Origin: Prorocentrum cordatum
Taxonomy: Eukaryota > Sar > Dinophyceae > Prorocentrales > Prorocentraceae
Direction of reading: 5' to 3'
Assembly (NCBI GenBank): GCA_963575745.1
Contig: CAUYUJ010009824.1
Coordinates: forward strand, 278,975 to 342,974
DNA length: 64,000 nt
Shown: in pieces, positions 1 to 10,976 of the stretch
Position numbering within the stretch: position 1 is the first letter of the stretch
How the letters are laid out: the number at the start of each line of letters is the position of its first letter
Notes under the pieces: generated by a model
Told to the model about the DNA's origin: nothing
The model's input: only the letters and a program-made list of their open reading frames with translations
Database searches by the model: none
Translations under genes and position numbers: made by a program

Positions 1-898
1 CAATGTTTGGGTACTTTTTAATCTTGTTTGTAGCTTTTTCGTTTCTCGCACCGTATATGTTTCGTTTTTCGAACCAAACCCGCCTGTAGGGGGACACGCC
101 CGACTGAATTCTACACCCAATTCTGGCGCGCAGCACCAGTGAAGCCGGCGACGAGGACTGGCTGCCCGCATCCACGTCCAGGGCGTGGGCGCCCTCTCGG
201 CTCTTGCTCGCTCCTGCACTCTGAGCGACCGCTTGGGCTCTCTCTGCCAAGCCGGAGTAGTGCCTCGGCATCGTGGCTGCATGGCTGTAGCTTCTTTGCC
301 CTGTGCCTCCCGAACATGCCTTTCGTGGTGTGCGACGGTGTTCCTGTCATACGTTTCGGGGTCCGGACCTGCGATCGTCGACCACGCGCAGAAGGCGTGG
401 GAGGGGAGGGGGAAGGGCTTCTAAGAAGCGCCCCTGCTTCTCAGAAGGTGCGGGCCTTCTCTGTAGGTGCAGGGCCGCCGCCTTCTAAGAAGCAGCCTCC
501 TTCTAAGAAGCCCTCCCCCCTCCCTCCATCGGGGGCGGCAAAGATGGGGGTGATGACCAGGGGGAGGTGGATATCATGGTCTGGGCCATGATGTTTCCCC
601 AGATCTCATGGCGCCTCTTCTTATTCCATTACGTCCCTGGCCGCCCCCCTGGGCCGCGCACGTGCCGCCGGCCATGATTTGCGCCACCCCCCTCTTGGAC
701 GCCCCCCTCTCTGCCGCCCCCGACTCCGCCCCCTTGTGCGCGCCGCATTTTTTTTGGGGGGGGGGGTATTTTTCATTTTTCGTCCAAGATCCCCCTGTAG
801 GAGGACAGGCCCGACTGAAACCCACAGCCCAGGCCGAACACTCCCCGGAGTGCTCTGGGAGCGCGCCGCCCCGGCACGCTTTGGGCCGCGCCTGCCGA
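1..898. other. No gene recognised; short dispersed repeats
   Basis: No open frame here looks like a protein. A roughly 60-bp motif containing CTGTAGGGGGACA and CCCGACTGAA at about 60-125 recurs in diverged form at about 775-835. A short element CTTCTAAGAAG occurs three times between 418 and 514. The rest is C-rich low-complexity DNA. Confidence 0.5.
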
Positions 899-1037
899 GC
901 GCGTTCCACCACTCGCAAAGTGCCTACTCGCAGACGCCAGGAAAGAAACAAGTCTTCCTCTTTGTATTATACAGTAAATCGCCGGCTGCGGATCCAGGCC
1001 ATTTGCGAGTACTTGATTTGCGAGTAGTGGAACGCGC
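899..1037. mobile_element. 139-bp element with 34-bp terminal inverted repeats
   Basis: The left arm (899-932, beginning GCGCGTTCCACCACTCGCAA) and the reverse complement of the right arm (1004-1037, GCGCGTTCCACTACTCGCAA) match at about 28 of 34 positions. The interior has no coding potential. The size and inverted ends suggest a MITE-like or introner-like non-autonomous element. No clear target-site duplication is visible. Confidence 0.6.
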
Positions 1038-1059
1038 TTGTCCACTGATGTGTGGGCGG

Positions 1060-1162
1060 ATTGTGGTGATGTCGATAATTATGGTGATGATGCTGATGTT
1101 GATGCGGTTGATGACGATGACGATGACGACGACGACGATGATGGTGATGATGATGGTGGTGA

Positions 1163-1200
<38 letters not shown>

Positions 1201-2090
1201 ATGATGATTGTGGTGATAGTGCTGCTGCTGATGATACTGTTGATGAGGATGATGATGATGTTAATGCTGATGAAAAGACGGAGACGACGACGGTGATGAT
1301 GATGCAGAAGAAGTTGTTCATGCTGATGACAATGATGATAATGTTGATGATGATGACGATGAGGATGATGCTGCTGATGATGATGGTGCTGTTGGTGATC
1401 GTGCTGCTGATGAAGATTGTGATGCTGATGGTGATGTTGATGCTCATGCTGGTGCTGATGATGATGAGGATTGCGATGGATATGATGATCATGAATATAA
1501 TGAAGATGATGACGATGATGATGATGATGATGATGACGATCACGCTGATGATGGTAGTGGTGGTGATGATGCTGATGCTGATGATGATGTCGCTGATGAT
1601 GGTGGTGGTGGTGGTGGTGATGATGATGGTGGTGCTGACGGCGATGTTGGTGGTGGTGGTGGCGGCGATGGTGATGATGCTTATATCGTGATGATTTCGT
1701 ATTCATGGCGGTGTCAGCGGAGGTTATGTCGTTGTGGTTGTTGGTCCTGCTGCAGCTTCTGTTGTTGCTGCTGTTGTTGTTGCCGCCGTCGTCGTTGACG
1801 TTGTGATTGTTGTTGTGGTTGTAGTTGGTGGTTATGGTGTTTTGGTTGTTGGTGTTGTTGTTGGTAGTGTTGTTGCTGCTGTTGTGTTTGGTCGTATCAT
1901 CATTAGTGCTAGTGTTGGTGTGGTTGTTGTTGCTGCTGTTGTTGTTGGTGTCGTTGGTAGTGTTGTTGTTGCTGCTGTTGTTGTTGCGATTGTTGCTGTT
2001 GTTGTTGGTGTTGCTGTTGCTTGTTTGTTTCTGGATGGCGCTCATGATGATGATGATGCTGATGCTGATGCTGACGGTGGTGCTATCTCT
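1060..2090. repeat. GAT/GTT trinucleotide microsatellite
   Basis: 1060-1700 is imperfect (GAT)n with GAC and GGT variants. 1730-2035 is imperfect (GTT)n/(GTTGCT)n. 2040-2085 returns to GATGATGCT. All long open frames here are homopolymeric (Asp, Val, Met, His) and are artefacts of the repeat. Confidence 0.9.
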
Positions 2091-2389
2091 GCCATTTAGC
2101 GTGGGGACAACGCATGAAACGTACGAAGAGGAACGATGATGGGGAGACGTATCGTGCGAAAGAGGATCGCTTCTAAGAGGGGGAGCAAAGGCGCAAGAGA
2201 GAGCACACATGCGGAGGAGGCGGCGGATCAGCGGCCGCATGATGATGAGAGGCATGAGGAGCAGGCGGAGCCTGGGGGTGATGGTGTCGAGAGAAGCAGC
2301 GCAGAGGCGCGTCTCGCTCGCGCCGGGCCGCAGGCGACCGTGGAGGCGGCGGCCGCGGCTCCAGGCACGGCAGCCGCGGGAGGGAGGGG

Positions 2390-2680
2390 GGGGGGGCAGA
2401 GGCAGGAGGGAGTGTGGGGGAGGAGGGATGGAGGAGGAGGGGGGGGGGCAGGGGGGAAGCGGGAGGGAGGGAGTGGGGGGAGGGGGAGGGGGGGGGGGTA
2501 GAGGCAAGAGGGAGGGTGGGGGAGGGAGGCATGGAGGAGGAGGGGGGGGGCAGAGGGGGGAAGCGGGGGCAGAGGGAGTGGGGGGAGGGACTGGGCTGCT
2601 GGGGAGGGAGGGAGGGAGGGTGTGGCAGGGGAAGAGGGACGCGGCGGAGGGTGAGGGGGGAGGGGATGGAAGGGCGTGGG
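2390..2680. repeat. G-rich purine tract
   Basis: GGGGGAGG-type runs with strong strand asymmetry. No coding potential. It could form G-quadruplexes on the plus strand, which is inference only. Confidence 0.75.
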
Positions 2681-3069
2681 CGTCCCACCAGCCCTTCCTG
2701 GGCGCAGGTGGTGCTGCGACTTTTGCTTGTCGTCCCTCCTCCCCAACTCCTCCTTCCCCGTCTTCTGTCAGGGGCCATCGCTGCTCCCTATCAGTACCCC
2801 CCCCCAAATCATCCGGCCCCTCAGCACGGCCAATGCCCCTCCCCACCCCGCCATCCTTGTCAACCAAATCACAACAACGTGCACTCTGCGGCAACACGTC
2901 TGGATCATGTTCGGGCGCCCTGCGATCATTCATCACTGTTCTCATAGGGGCGGCGGGAGTGCCATCATACAGCCTGGTGCGTGCAGGCCCCTCCGTCTCT
3001 GTCAACAACAAATCTGACCACGCGCGGGCGCCCCTGCGATCGTGTTTCTCTGCTGCGCTACACGGACGA

Positions 3070-3106
3070 TGATGATGTGTGTGTGTGTGTGCGTGTGCGT
3101 GTGCGT

Positions 3107-3141
<35 letters not shown>

Positions 3142-3237
3142 CGTGTGTGTGCGTGTAAGCGTGTAAGCGTGTAAGCGTGTAAGCGTGTAAGCGTGTAAGC
3201 GTGTGTGTGCGTGTGTGCGTGTGCGTGTGTGCGTGTG

Positions 3238-3327
<90 letters not shown>

Positions 3328-3348
3328 GGTGTGTGTGTGTGTGTGTGC
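3070..3348. repeat. GT / GTGC / GTAAGC microsatellite cluster
   Basis: (GT)n with (GTGC)n and a six-unit GTGTAAGC block at about 3150-3200. The purine/pyrimidine alternation could favour Z-DNA. Confidence 0.9.
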
Positions 3349-3589
3349 GCCTTGGCCTTGGCACGAGTGGAGCAGCTCGCGGGCGTCGCGCGCCTGGCCG
3401 GAGTCTGCACTGGTGCCCGCTCGTTGCCGACGGCGGGCCATGCCCCGTGTTGAGACTCGGGCGCTGTCCTGTGGTGAGAGGGCGGGCGTGAGCGAGCGCG
3501 ACGGCCGCCCGTCAGCGGGACCCCTCACCCTGCCCCCTCCATTGGGTCTGAACGCTCCCCCCACCGGGGGGTCGTGGTCGTCGACGTCC

Positions 3590-3715
3590 TGCTCCTCCTC
3601 GTCGTCCTCCTCCTAGTCGTCGTCCTCCTCCTCCTCCACCTCTTCCTCCCCCTCCTCCCCCTCCCTCCCCCCGCCTCCTTCTTTTTCTCCTCCTCCTCCT
3701 CGTCGTCCTCGCCCA
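3590..3715. repeat. CTC-rich polypyrimidine tract
   Basis: Imperfect (CTC)n. Tracts of this type recur at 5628, 9515, 16370, 16870, 47039, 49743 and 57305. Several lie immediately upstream of retroelement or gene 5' ends. Confidence 0.85.
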
Positions 3716-4877
3716 CGTTCTCGTACACGCTATACCTCGGGTAGATGCATGGGGGGGAGGGCGTGGAGTGGGTGCGGAGGCGACGGAGTGGCCGGGGTCG
3801 CCAGGGGATGGGAGGGAAGGGTCGGTGTGTGGGCGGGGAGGGTGGGAGGGGGGGTGTAGGGGAGAGGGCGTACGGCTGGGGGGATAGACGGAGGCGCGGG
3901 AGGAGGACGAGGAGGGAGAGGAGGAAGAGAGTCGAGGGAATGGAGAGGCATATGTGGATGAAGAGTCGGGAGAGGGATGGAGGGGAGGAGGAGGGAGGGA
4001 GCTGATTGGATCAGGAGTGGAGGGATGTGGATGGGGCGGGGCGGGACGAAAGGTAAGGAGGTAAGGGGCGTGGAGCTTGCGGGGGGGATATACAGATGCG
4101 AACAGGCGGAAGTATGGTCGAGACGCAGGAGGATGAAACATAGGTGGAGGACGACAAGGATAACGAGAAGGAAACAGAAGTGGGCATATCTGGAGAGGGG
4201 GGTTTGGTGAGCTCTCTGGCGCTCTGGGGTTGAAGCTGCCTCGATTAATTCGCTCGTGAAACTGGCAACGCTGCCACAACGATCGCTGTGTTTTTCCCCT
4301 CTCCCTTGGACTCGGGTCAACCCTGTTGAAAGTTGCCCGTGCGTTGTCCAGCGCTTCGTGGGCACATATGGCACTCAAGGTGTTTCGTTTTCGTTGCACT
4401 CGACTTCCGTGTAATGGAGTGGTGTCCTTGTTGCCCTCGATCCAGAGCAGCATTTTTATGCGGGTCAACCTTCCTCCCCCCTGTGATGCAGCTGATGCTT
4501 CGGAAGAGACGTGTCCCTGCAGGTCTCGCAAGTGGTCTGATACGTGGGCAGTTGACTTTCGATGTCTTTGAAGCGTGCTTCTGCCCTTCCCAGCCCCTCT
4601 TTGCTTCGCTCGACGATTCGTTTGTAGTTCACCAGAGACAGAGGTACCACTACCGCCAGCCAGGGCACCTCGTTCCGGGCCTGCCTCCAGAGAAAGCTCC
4701 CGGAAGGAGGTGCCACCAGCTCGAGGTGAGGCAGCGGCCACCCCCCTGGCCCGTGGCAGTGGTACTCGTGTCCCTCCCGCGCAGCAGCTGTGCGTGCCGC
4801 CCCTGGGACTGGCAGGACGTGGCGGCGGTGCCGGTTGGTTGCGCCCCGTCCGTCGGTCGTCGACAGCCTCCGTGTGT

Positions 4878-5009
4878 CTTGGCATCGCTCGGACGTGTGC
4901 ATTTTTTCTCGGCGAGAATCATCGAGGACCACCCTGGGCCACCGAGCAAAACAAAAACACGCACGAGACCGACAAAAGCACGGGACATGGGCGTGCGAGC
5001 GACGGCAAG
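4878..5009. mobile_element. 132-bp TIR element, copy 1
   Basis: It begins CTTGGCATCGCTCGGACG and ends with the inverted form GTGCGAGCGACGGCAAG; the arms match at 15 of 18 positions. It is flanked on both sides by TGTGT, a perfect 5-bp candidate target-site duplication. A second copy of the same length lies at 5170-5301. The interior is A-rich and non-coding (GAGCAAAACAAAAACACGC). On the plus strand it ends CAAG and is preceded by TGTGT, so GT...AG splice sites could be formed, as in introner elements (inference). Confidence 0.75.
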
Positions 5010-5169
5010 TGTGTGGACCAACGGGTTCCAGCCTACGGCCACTGCACTGCCTGGAGGAGCGCAGAACGAGGAGCGGCGGGGCTCGCCTGGCCGCGGCGAG
5101 CCTCGGTCGGCCGCGATCGAGCCCCCCGGCCTGGGCCTGAGGCGCGGCCTGAAATCCTGCAGGCCCGGC

Positions 5170-5301
5170 CTTGGCATCGCTCGGACGTGTGCATTTCTCC
5201 TTCGGCGGGGACCATCGAGGAGCATCCTTGATCAATTGGCGACAAAGCCACACACGAAACCGAACAAAAACACAGGGAATGGACGTCCGAGCGATGGCGA
5301 G
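5170..5301. mobile_element. 132-bp TIR element, copy 2
   Basis: Same family and exactly the same length as 4878-5009. The left end is CTTGGCATCGCTCGGACGT and the right end is ACGTCCGAGCGATGGCGAG. The inverted arms match at 17 of 19 positions, 14 of them contiguous. The interior again carries a CGAACAAAAACAC-like stretch. Flanking duplication is weak (ggc on both sides). If spliced it would need a GC donor, which dinoflagellates are known to use. Confidence 0.75.
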
Positions 5302-5445
5302 GGCCCCCGAGGCCGAACCTGGCGAGACGCACCTCCCGCGCCGTGATTCCTGTCGCAGCGCGAGGGGGTCTGGGTCTGGACGTCCAAGCGAGGTCCTCGC
5401 TGCTGCGCCCTGGCTGCGTCGTCGCCTCCGCTGCCCGGGGCTCCC

Positions 5446-5468
5446 GGGCCCCCGCGCTGCGGGGGCCC
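5446..5468. other. Perfect 10-bp GC hairpin
   Basis: Arms GGGCCCCCGC and GCGGGGGCCC with a 3-nt loop. Function unknown. Confidence 0.6.
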
Positions 5469-5627
5469 GCCAGGGGGAGGGGCCGGCAGGGCAGGCCCCT
5501 CCGCCGCGCGGCCGCTGCCCCTCGCCGCTGGGGCAAAGCAGCGCGACGGACGGTTCTCCGCGCGTTGCCTCACGGGGCGCTACATGACGGGTCTGTTCTC
5601 CACCACCACAAGTTGGAGGGGGAGGGG

Positions 5628-5735
5628 GTCCTCCTCCTCCTCCTCCTCCTCCTCCTCCTCCTCTTCCTCCTTCTCCTCCCTCCTCCTCCTCCTCCTCCTC
5701 CTCCTCCTCCTCCTCCTCTTCCTTCCCGTCCGCCT
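5628..5735. repeat. CTC polypyrimidine tract upstream of LINE 1
   Basis: Nearly perfect (CTC)n. The truncated LINE reading frame starts within about 25 nt of its 3' end, so the tract marks the truncation or insertion boundary. Confidence 0.85.
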
Positions 5736-5754
5736 CCTCGTTCCCCACTCCAAC

Positions 5755-8003
5755 TTATGGTGGTGGTTCGGTTTCAAGGCGTTCGAGACAGCGACGGCCA
5801 GTTTGTCCGCGACGCGAACGAAGTCTTCCGGACTATTGCCGAACACTGGCAGCCGGTATTTGCCGAGACGCAGATCGGAGCTGCGGCGGCGACCACCTTC
5901 ATCGACCGCTGGGCCATACGCTTCCCGACCATCGTGTGGACCCTCACCTTGGACAGCGGCTGCGGGCCCGACGGCATCCCCTGGTCCGCTTGGAAGTTTG
6001 CCTCCCCGCCGCTGCAGATGGTCTATACGACTGGTGCCTGTCCTGGCTTGGCGGATACTAGCTTTCGGACGATACCAACTTCGCCTTGCTTGCCCTCGTC
6101 CCCAAGCAGGTTGAACCCACGGACCACACCATGGGCATGTACCGCCACCCGAAGAACTTGAGGCCGTTGTCTTTGTCGAACACCGGCGTGAAATTCTTCG
6201 CACTGTCCGTGAACGCCGTTGTCTCGCCGGCACTCCCTGCGTGGGCACGCCCTGAGTAACGAGGCTTCATCAACGACCGCATGATTATACATAACGTCCT
6301 GGACGTCGAGGCCAGTGACATTGAGGCTGCCCTCAGGACCACCCTCGCCCCCGGCCCGCTCAGCTTGAACTGCCCCGCGGCGGTGTTTTACGACTTCGGG
6401 GCGGCCTTCCCGTCGTTGGCCCAGCGGTTCCTCTGGGTCCTCCTCCTCGCCATCGGCTTCCCCGCGGGCGTCGTCTCGGCCGTGCAGGATTTGTACCAGG
6501 ACAACGACCACTTCTGGCACCTCAGGGACATCAAGCGGTTCCTCTTCACCGCCCGTTCCGGCGTCAAGGCTGCCCTTTCAGCACGGCCTTCTTTTGTCCT
6601 CGCAGTGGGCCTCTTCATCGCGGCATTGGCGGGAGACGTCGGGCCCCGCGGCTGCCTCCGGGCGTACGCCGACGACATCGCGATCGTCATGTGGCAGCTC
6701 GTTGCGCGGGCCCCGATGATTGACTGGCTGTTCCGCCTCTTCGCCGCCATCGTCGCCCTGCAAATCAGACGCGAAAAATGTGTGGTCGTGCCGCTTTGGA
6801 CCAGCAGTCTCCTGCGAATTCGCACCGTTGTCATGGAGAGGGTCGTTTTCTGGTCGTCCTTTACCATCTCCTTGGCTGCCAAGTACCTCGGCTTCTTTAT
6901 AGGTCCCGACTCCCGCCGGCTCGAATGGCCCGCGGCGATTGCCAAGTTCTGGTTTCGGGCGACCAACTCCTTGCGGGTCACGGAGGGCTTCGCTGCCACG
7001 ATGACCCTGCGCAACGCTCAGGCGCGTCCCGTCCTTTACTGCCTGGCCCAGGTACGGCACATGCCGCAGGCCCTCTTCCAGCTCCAGGACGATATGGTCG
7101 AGCTTCTCGCCCGTGGCCCTCGTTGCTGGGTGTCGGTCGGAGCCGCCTACTCCTTTGACTCGCTATTCCGATACCCCAGCCGATGTTTGCGGTTCCGCTA
7201 CATGAGCTTGGCCATCAAGGCCCAAATCGGGGCATCCCCGAATATGTAGTGGCGGGGTCTTCACCGTGATCGTCAGGCACTCTTTTGGCACGACGATCAA
7301 ACTCTTTGGCCTTGGGCAAGTGACTGGCACGCACGGTCCGCGGCACAGGTTCTCCACGACGCCCATGCTCAGACGATGCAGGCCTTGCCCTCCATCGCCG
7401 GCAACGATCTTTTGGACTTCTCGCGAACAGCCCTCCACGACCTCCTCCCCGCCGCCGATGGGCCTCCGGTTCTCGAACACTTACTCTTACGACGTTGGTC
7501 TCCTCGTTGGGCCGCCTACTTCCTGCAGCGGGGGCCGATCAGAGTCGCTGTGAGACGGGCATGCTGGTGCGTTTCCTGGCATGCCCCCTTGGTCCCGCCT
7601 CTCCGTGGGTTTGTAGTCGCTTCCACGTGGCTGATCGGCTGGTGCACGGCGCGCCGCTTTCAGGGTCGTGCCAGTTGCCGTTTTTGCCGTGGACCCTCGC
7701 CTCGGACTCGCTGGAGCACCTGGCCAGATGCAGAGTGGTCAAGGCCCTATCCGGTCACTGCCTCGGCGCGGCCCACTGGGACTTTCTAGATTTCCTGGGG
7801 CTCCACGCCGACCTCGGGGCCTTCGCGCGGCAGGCGCTCGGACTCCACGCCGCCAGGGCGGTTGTGGAGGCCACCCGGCTCAATCTGGTCGTTGCTGCTC
7901 GGCATTCCGCCCCTGCACTCTTCCGGGCCGACTTGCAGGAATCGGTTCGCAACTGGCCCGACACGGCGAAACGCTTCCGCGCGCTGGCTTTTCCAGGTCA
8001 GTA
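5755..8003 (+). mobile_element. LINE 1: 5'-truncated non-LTR retrotransposon, reverse transcriptase pseudogene
   Basis: Reading across frames recovers conserved LINE reverse transcriptase landmarks in order. They are GCGPDGIPWSAWKFA (about 5965), LALVPK and RPLSLSNTGVKFFA (6090-6200), FINDRMIIHNVLDVE (about 6265), motif A VFYDFGAAFPS (about 6385), a corrupted motif B near 6555 (GVKAALSA in place of GV-QGCPLS), and motif C AYADDIAIV (about 6665). A Cys/His zinc-knuckle region near 7660-7730 (SCRFC, then EHLARC in another frame) follows, and the frame ends at 8003. Endonuclease and ORF1 regions are absent. There are in-frame stops near 6059 and 6257 and several frameshifts, so it is dead. The family resembles LINEs abundant in dinoflagellate genomes. 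Confidence 0.85.
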
Positions 8004-9514
8004 GCCACCGACAGTGCTTTTGCGTGTTTTTGTATGTCCACGGCCGGGATGGCCCCCTAGCGGCCGAGAAAAGCACCAGGCTGTGGTAGAGGAATGCAAT
8101 TTTGGCGGCTGCCAGCCCGTCGAGTCTGAGCACCCTCGGAGGGCGCCGTTTGTGCTGCGCGGGCATCTCGCGTGAATCTCCCGGAGCTCTTGGGAAGGCA
8201 TTGTGTTAACCGCGCTGCGGGCCTCGTGGATGAAAACATGGCGGCGGCGGTGATGGCGGAAAACAGGCCCATCATTCCAGGGGGCGGTGCGCGGGCCAGC
8301 GCGGCATTTCGCGGGCCCGCAGGGGGCCCCACCGAAGGCCCCAGTTCGAAGGGGAAAAATGCCATACGCATAAACTTTTGGCTCTCCGCGCGGACTTCAT
8401 GGATCCGCGCCTGGGCCGCGGCCGCGCCCCCCCCCCGCGGGGGGGGGCGCTGCGTTCGAGACGCCCCGGGGGCCGCCGAGTCGAAGCGCGGCAGCGCCAG
8501 CCGCGCAGAGAGAGCCTCGCGGCCGCGGCGCAGACGAAAGCAGGCGACTGTAAGAAGATGGAGGCCTCGAAGCTCGGAGATCATTGGCTTCTGCCGGTGA
8601 TCGACTTCGACAACCCATCTGGAATCTGGCGGGCCTGCCGCCGGATCCAAGAGGAGGCAGGCTGTTCGACGAAGTAAAGGACGAACCAATCTCTGAGGCA
8701 GAGGACCTATTTCAGAGACAACGGATGGACTCGCGCGTAGAGATGGGCGAAGAGGAGGACGTGTACCCAATGAGAAGCGCAAGGAACACACTTCGGGAAG
8801 CATCTATCACATCACGTGGAACCAGATTGGCAGTTTCTGCAGATGAAATGCGGCGCCAATTTGCGATTCCAGCGGCGCAATTCGCACTTTGCCAGAAGTT
8901 GGAATTCGCTCTTCCGGAATGGGAAAGAAGCGCACAACTTCTACCCAGTCAGGACCGCGCTCTTTCAGAATGGGAAAGCACACGGAGATCAGCTGAGCGC
9001 GTTTGGCGCGGAGGAGAATATTGAATCAGTCTCGAAGGGGGGGCCGCGCGCGCTAACGAGGGCATGTCGGAGCGCGGGCCTTCTCGCCCAGCGTTCCCCC
9101 CTCTCGCCCTTTAGTCTCTCGTCCTCGGTCCTCTTCTCAGCGGGGTGCCGAGAGGAATCTGCTTCGCGAATTAAAGAGGGGCTCAGGGAAACCTCCCTGC
9201 GCAGGCCCGCTCGCGCGCGCCATCGGCAACGCAGTGCCGGCGGCGCCGCGCCCCTTGATTTCATCGGATAGCTACTGGCTAGTACTGCAGGGCCCCCTGC
9301 GAACGGTTCGCGCAATAGACTGCGGCGGGGGCGGGGGGGGGGGGCGTGGAGGGGGGCCGCGTGATCCGCCCCGTCGCAGTCCCTGGCAGCGGCTTCGATG
9401 CGATGTCGAAGGGCTGTCGGGTCTTTGCTGCGAACTATTCACGCAGGGGGGCATTTCTCGACTCGCAGCTGACGTTGGACGACCGCCTGATTCTGCGGAT
9501 CGCCTCGCGCCTCC
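8004..9514. other. No gene recognised
   Basis: GC-rich DNA with open frames of up to about 150 codons that match nothing I know. 8424-8450 is a near-perfect C10/G9 palindrome. CGCTCTT-C-GAATGGGAAAG occurs twice (about 8908 and 8958). Confidence 0.45.
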
Positions 9515-9788
9515 TCTCCTCTCCCCTCCCCTCCTCCTCTCCTCCTCCTCTCCTCCTCCTCCTCCTCTCCCTCCTCCTTCTCCTGCTGCTCTCTCCTCCT
9601 CCTCCTCCTCCTCTCCTCCTCTCCTCCTCCTCCTCCTCCTCCTCCTCCCCCCCTCCTCCCTCCTCCTCCTCCTCCTCCTCCCCCTCCTCCTCCCCCTCCT
9701 CCTCCTCCTCCTCCTCCCCACCACCTCCTCCTCCTCCTCCTCCTCCTCTTCCTCCTCCTCCTCCTCCTCTTCCTCCTCCTCCTCCTCC
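9515..9788. repeat. 270-bp CTC polypyrimidine tract abutting a spliced leader
   Basis: Imperfect to perfect (CTC)n running directly into the leader relic at 9789. In dinoflagellates a polypyrimidine tract followed by AG is the trans-splice acceptor signal. Here the tract is followed by the AG inside the relic (9794-9795). Confidence 0.9.
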
Positions 9789-9810
9789 TCCGTAGCCATT
9801 TTGGCTCAAG
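9789..9810 (+). other. Complete relic of the dinoflagellate spliced leader
   Basis: All 22 nt of the conserved leader are present (T, then CCG, then TAGCCATTTTGGCTCAAG). It lies 125 nt upstream of the ORF1 start of LINE 2. Its position at the 5' end of the element indicates that the inserted copy was made from a trans-spliced mRNA. Confidence 0.95.
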
Positions 9811-9919
9811 GCTGATGCACCGATGGGGGCTCCGCGCCTCCGTGCCAAACTGGGGTAGCTCTGTTTCCCGAGCCAGTCTGAAGTGCTTTTGCGAGCTCCT
9901 GTCGGAGCATACTTCGTGA

Positions 9920-9933
9920 GCTCCTGCAGGAGC
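9920..9933. promoter_or_regulatory. Perfect palindrome 2 nt upstream of the ORF1 start
   Basis: GCTCCTGCAGGAGC is self-complementary over 14 nt and lies just before the ATG at 9936. A related GAGCTCCTGTCGGAGC lies about 20 nt upstream. A hairpin here could affect start-codon choice, but no function is shown. Confidence 0.4.
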
Positions 9934-9935
9934 GG

Positions 9936-10975
9936 ATGGTCAAGTATGGCAAGCAGGGCTTCTCCACTTGCGTGCAGTGTGGCAACTGGGCGTGGAATTG
10001 GAGGCTCAAGAAGCAGCGAGGGGTGTGCGCTGTCTGCAACGCCCCTCAGCCAGGATGGAGTACTACGACGAGCGGCACGCGGTGGGCGCCGTGGTCCTCG
10101 GGCGGTGGATGGCATGACCATGGGCAGTCTCAGCCGTCTCTCGCCAACTTCGGGGACTACCTGTCGAAGGCGCTCGCTGGTGCAGGTCTCGATGGGGGCC
10201 CAGACGCGGCGCGCCTTGCGACGGAGTTCAGCACCCTGGCGCCCCAGAAGCTCGCGGCGGCCCCTGCGCCGCCGCCCAAGCCCCAGCATGCTCTGCTCAA
10301 GGAGGCTACGGCGGATTGCTCTCGCAAGCAGGAGGTTTTGAGAAGGCCGCGAAGAAGCTGGAGCAGTCCCGCCTCCAGCTTGAGAAGGACCAGGCCAAGT
10401 TCGACGAGGCGGCGGACGCTGTCTCGGCCGCCGATCTGCACCGTCTGGAGGTGCAGGAGGCGGCGAACCCGCCCGAGGCGGCCACCAAGCAGTCGGGCTT
10501 CGTCCTGGACCCTGGGCTGTTCGAGTGCCTCGATGAGCTGGAGGAGTCCGACAGGCAGGCGCTTGAGCATTTCCAGAAGCAGCTGGAGGAGGTCACCCAG
10601 CTGGTCGACGCCAAGCAGAAGGAGTTCCAGGACTTGCTGGAGCGCACGAGGTCGGCGCGCACGGCGGCGGCGGCCAAGCGGCGCAAGCGCGGCGCCGATG
10701 GCGAGGCCGTTGCTGGCGGCGGCGCCGAAGGCACGCCCGCGGCGTGCTGCGCCGCTGCGGCGCCCGGCGCCGCTGCTGCCGCTGCTGGGCCCAGCAAGGC
10801 GAGGGTCGTGGTGCAGGAGAGCGACCAGAAGGCCACGCTGGAGCGCATCAAGAGCTGCGCCCAGGCGCAGGCGCGTGCGGCCGCTGATGGCAAGGCCGCT
10901 GGCGCTGGCAAAGGCGGCAATGCGGGCGCTGGCAAGGGCGTTGCGGCTGCTGGTGCTGGCGCAGGCCGCGTTTAG
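9936..10975 (+). pseudogene. LINE 2 ORF1: zinc-ribbon / coiled-coil protein (one frameshift)
   Basis: The ATG at 9936 opens MVKYGKQGFSTCVQCGNWAW. A CxxC-x(14)-CxxC zinc ribbon follows (CVQC...CAVC, residues about 13-33). Reading then shifts near 10336 from frame 3 to frame 2; one T missing from the run GTTTTG explains it. The second frame gives a long charged coiled coil (KAAKKLEQSRLQLEKDQAKF onward), a Lys/Arg cluster AAKRRKRG and an Ala/Gly-rich tail ending with TAG at 10973. About 347 residues in all. The architecture fits a LINE ORF1 RNA-binding protein. The stop is followed after one base by the ORF2 ATG. Confidence 0.8.
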
Positions 10976-10976
10976 C

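Noticed and set aside
924-3410. 828-codon minus-strand open frame rich in His, Thr and Asn
   Set aside because: It is the translation of GAT, GTT and GT microsatellites; composition follows the repeat and no domain is present.
3512-4885. 457-codon minus-strand frame
   Set aside because: Pro/Arg-rich low-complexity translation of CTC and G-rich DNA, with no motif.
8584-9024. 146-codon plus frame, MASAGDRLRQ...
   Set aside because: Looks semi-protein-like but has no homologous motif I recognise, overlaps other open frames and includes a short direct repeat; not strong enough to call.
9272-9815. Open frames in the CTC tract coding poly-Ser, poly-Leu or poly-Glu
   Set aside because: Pure trinucleotide repeat artefacts; the tract is better explained as a polypyrimidine signal or insertion site.
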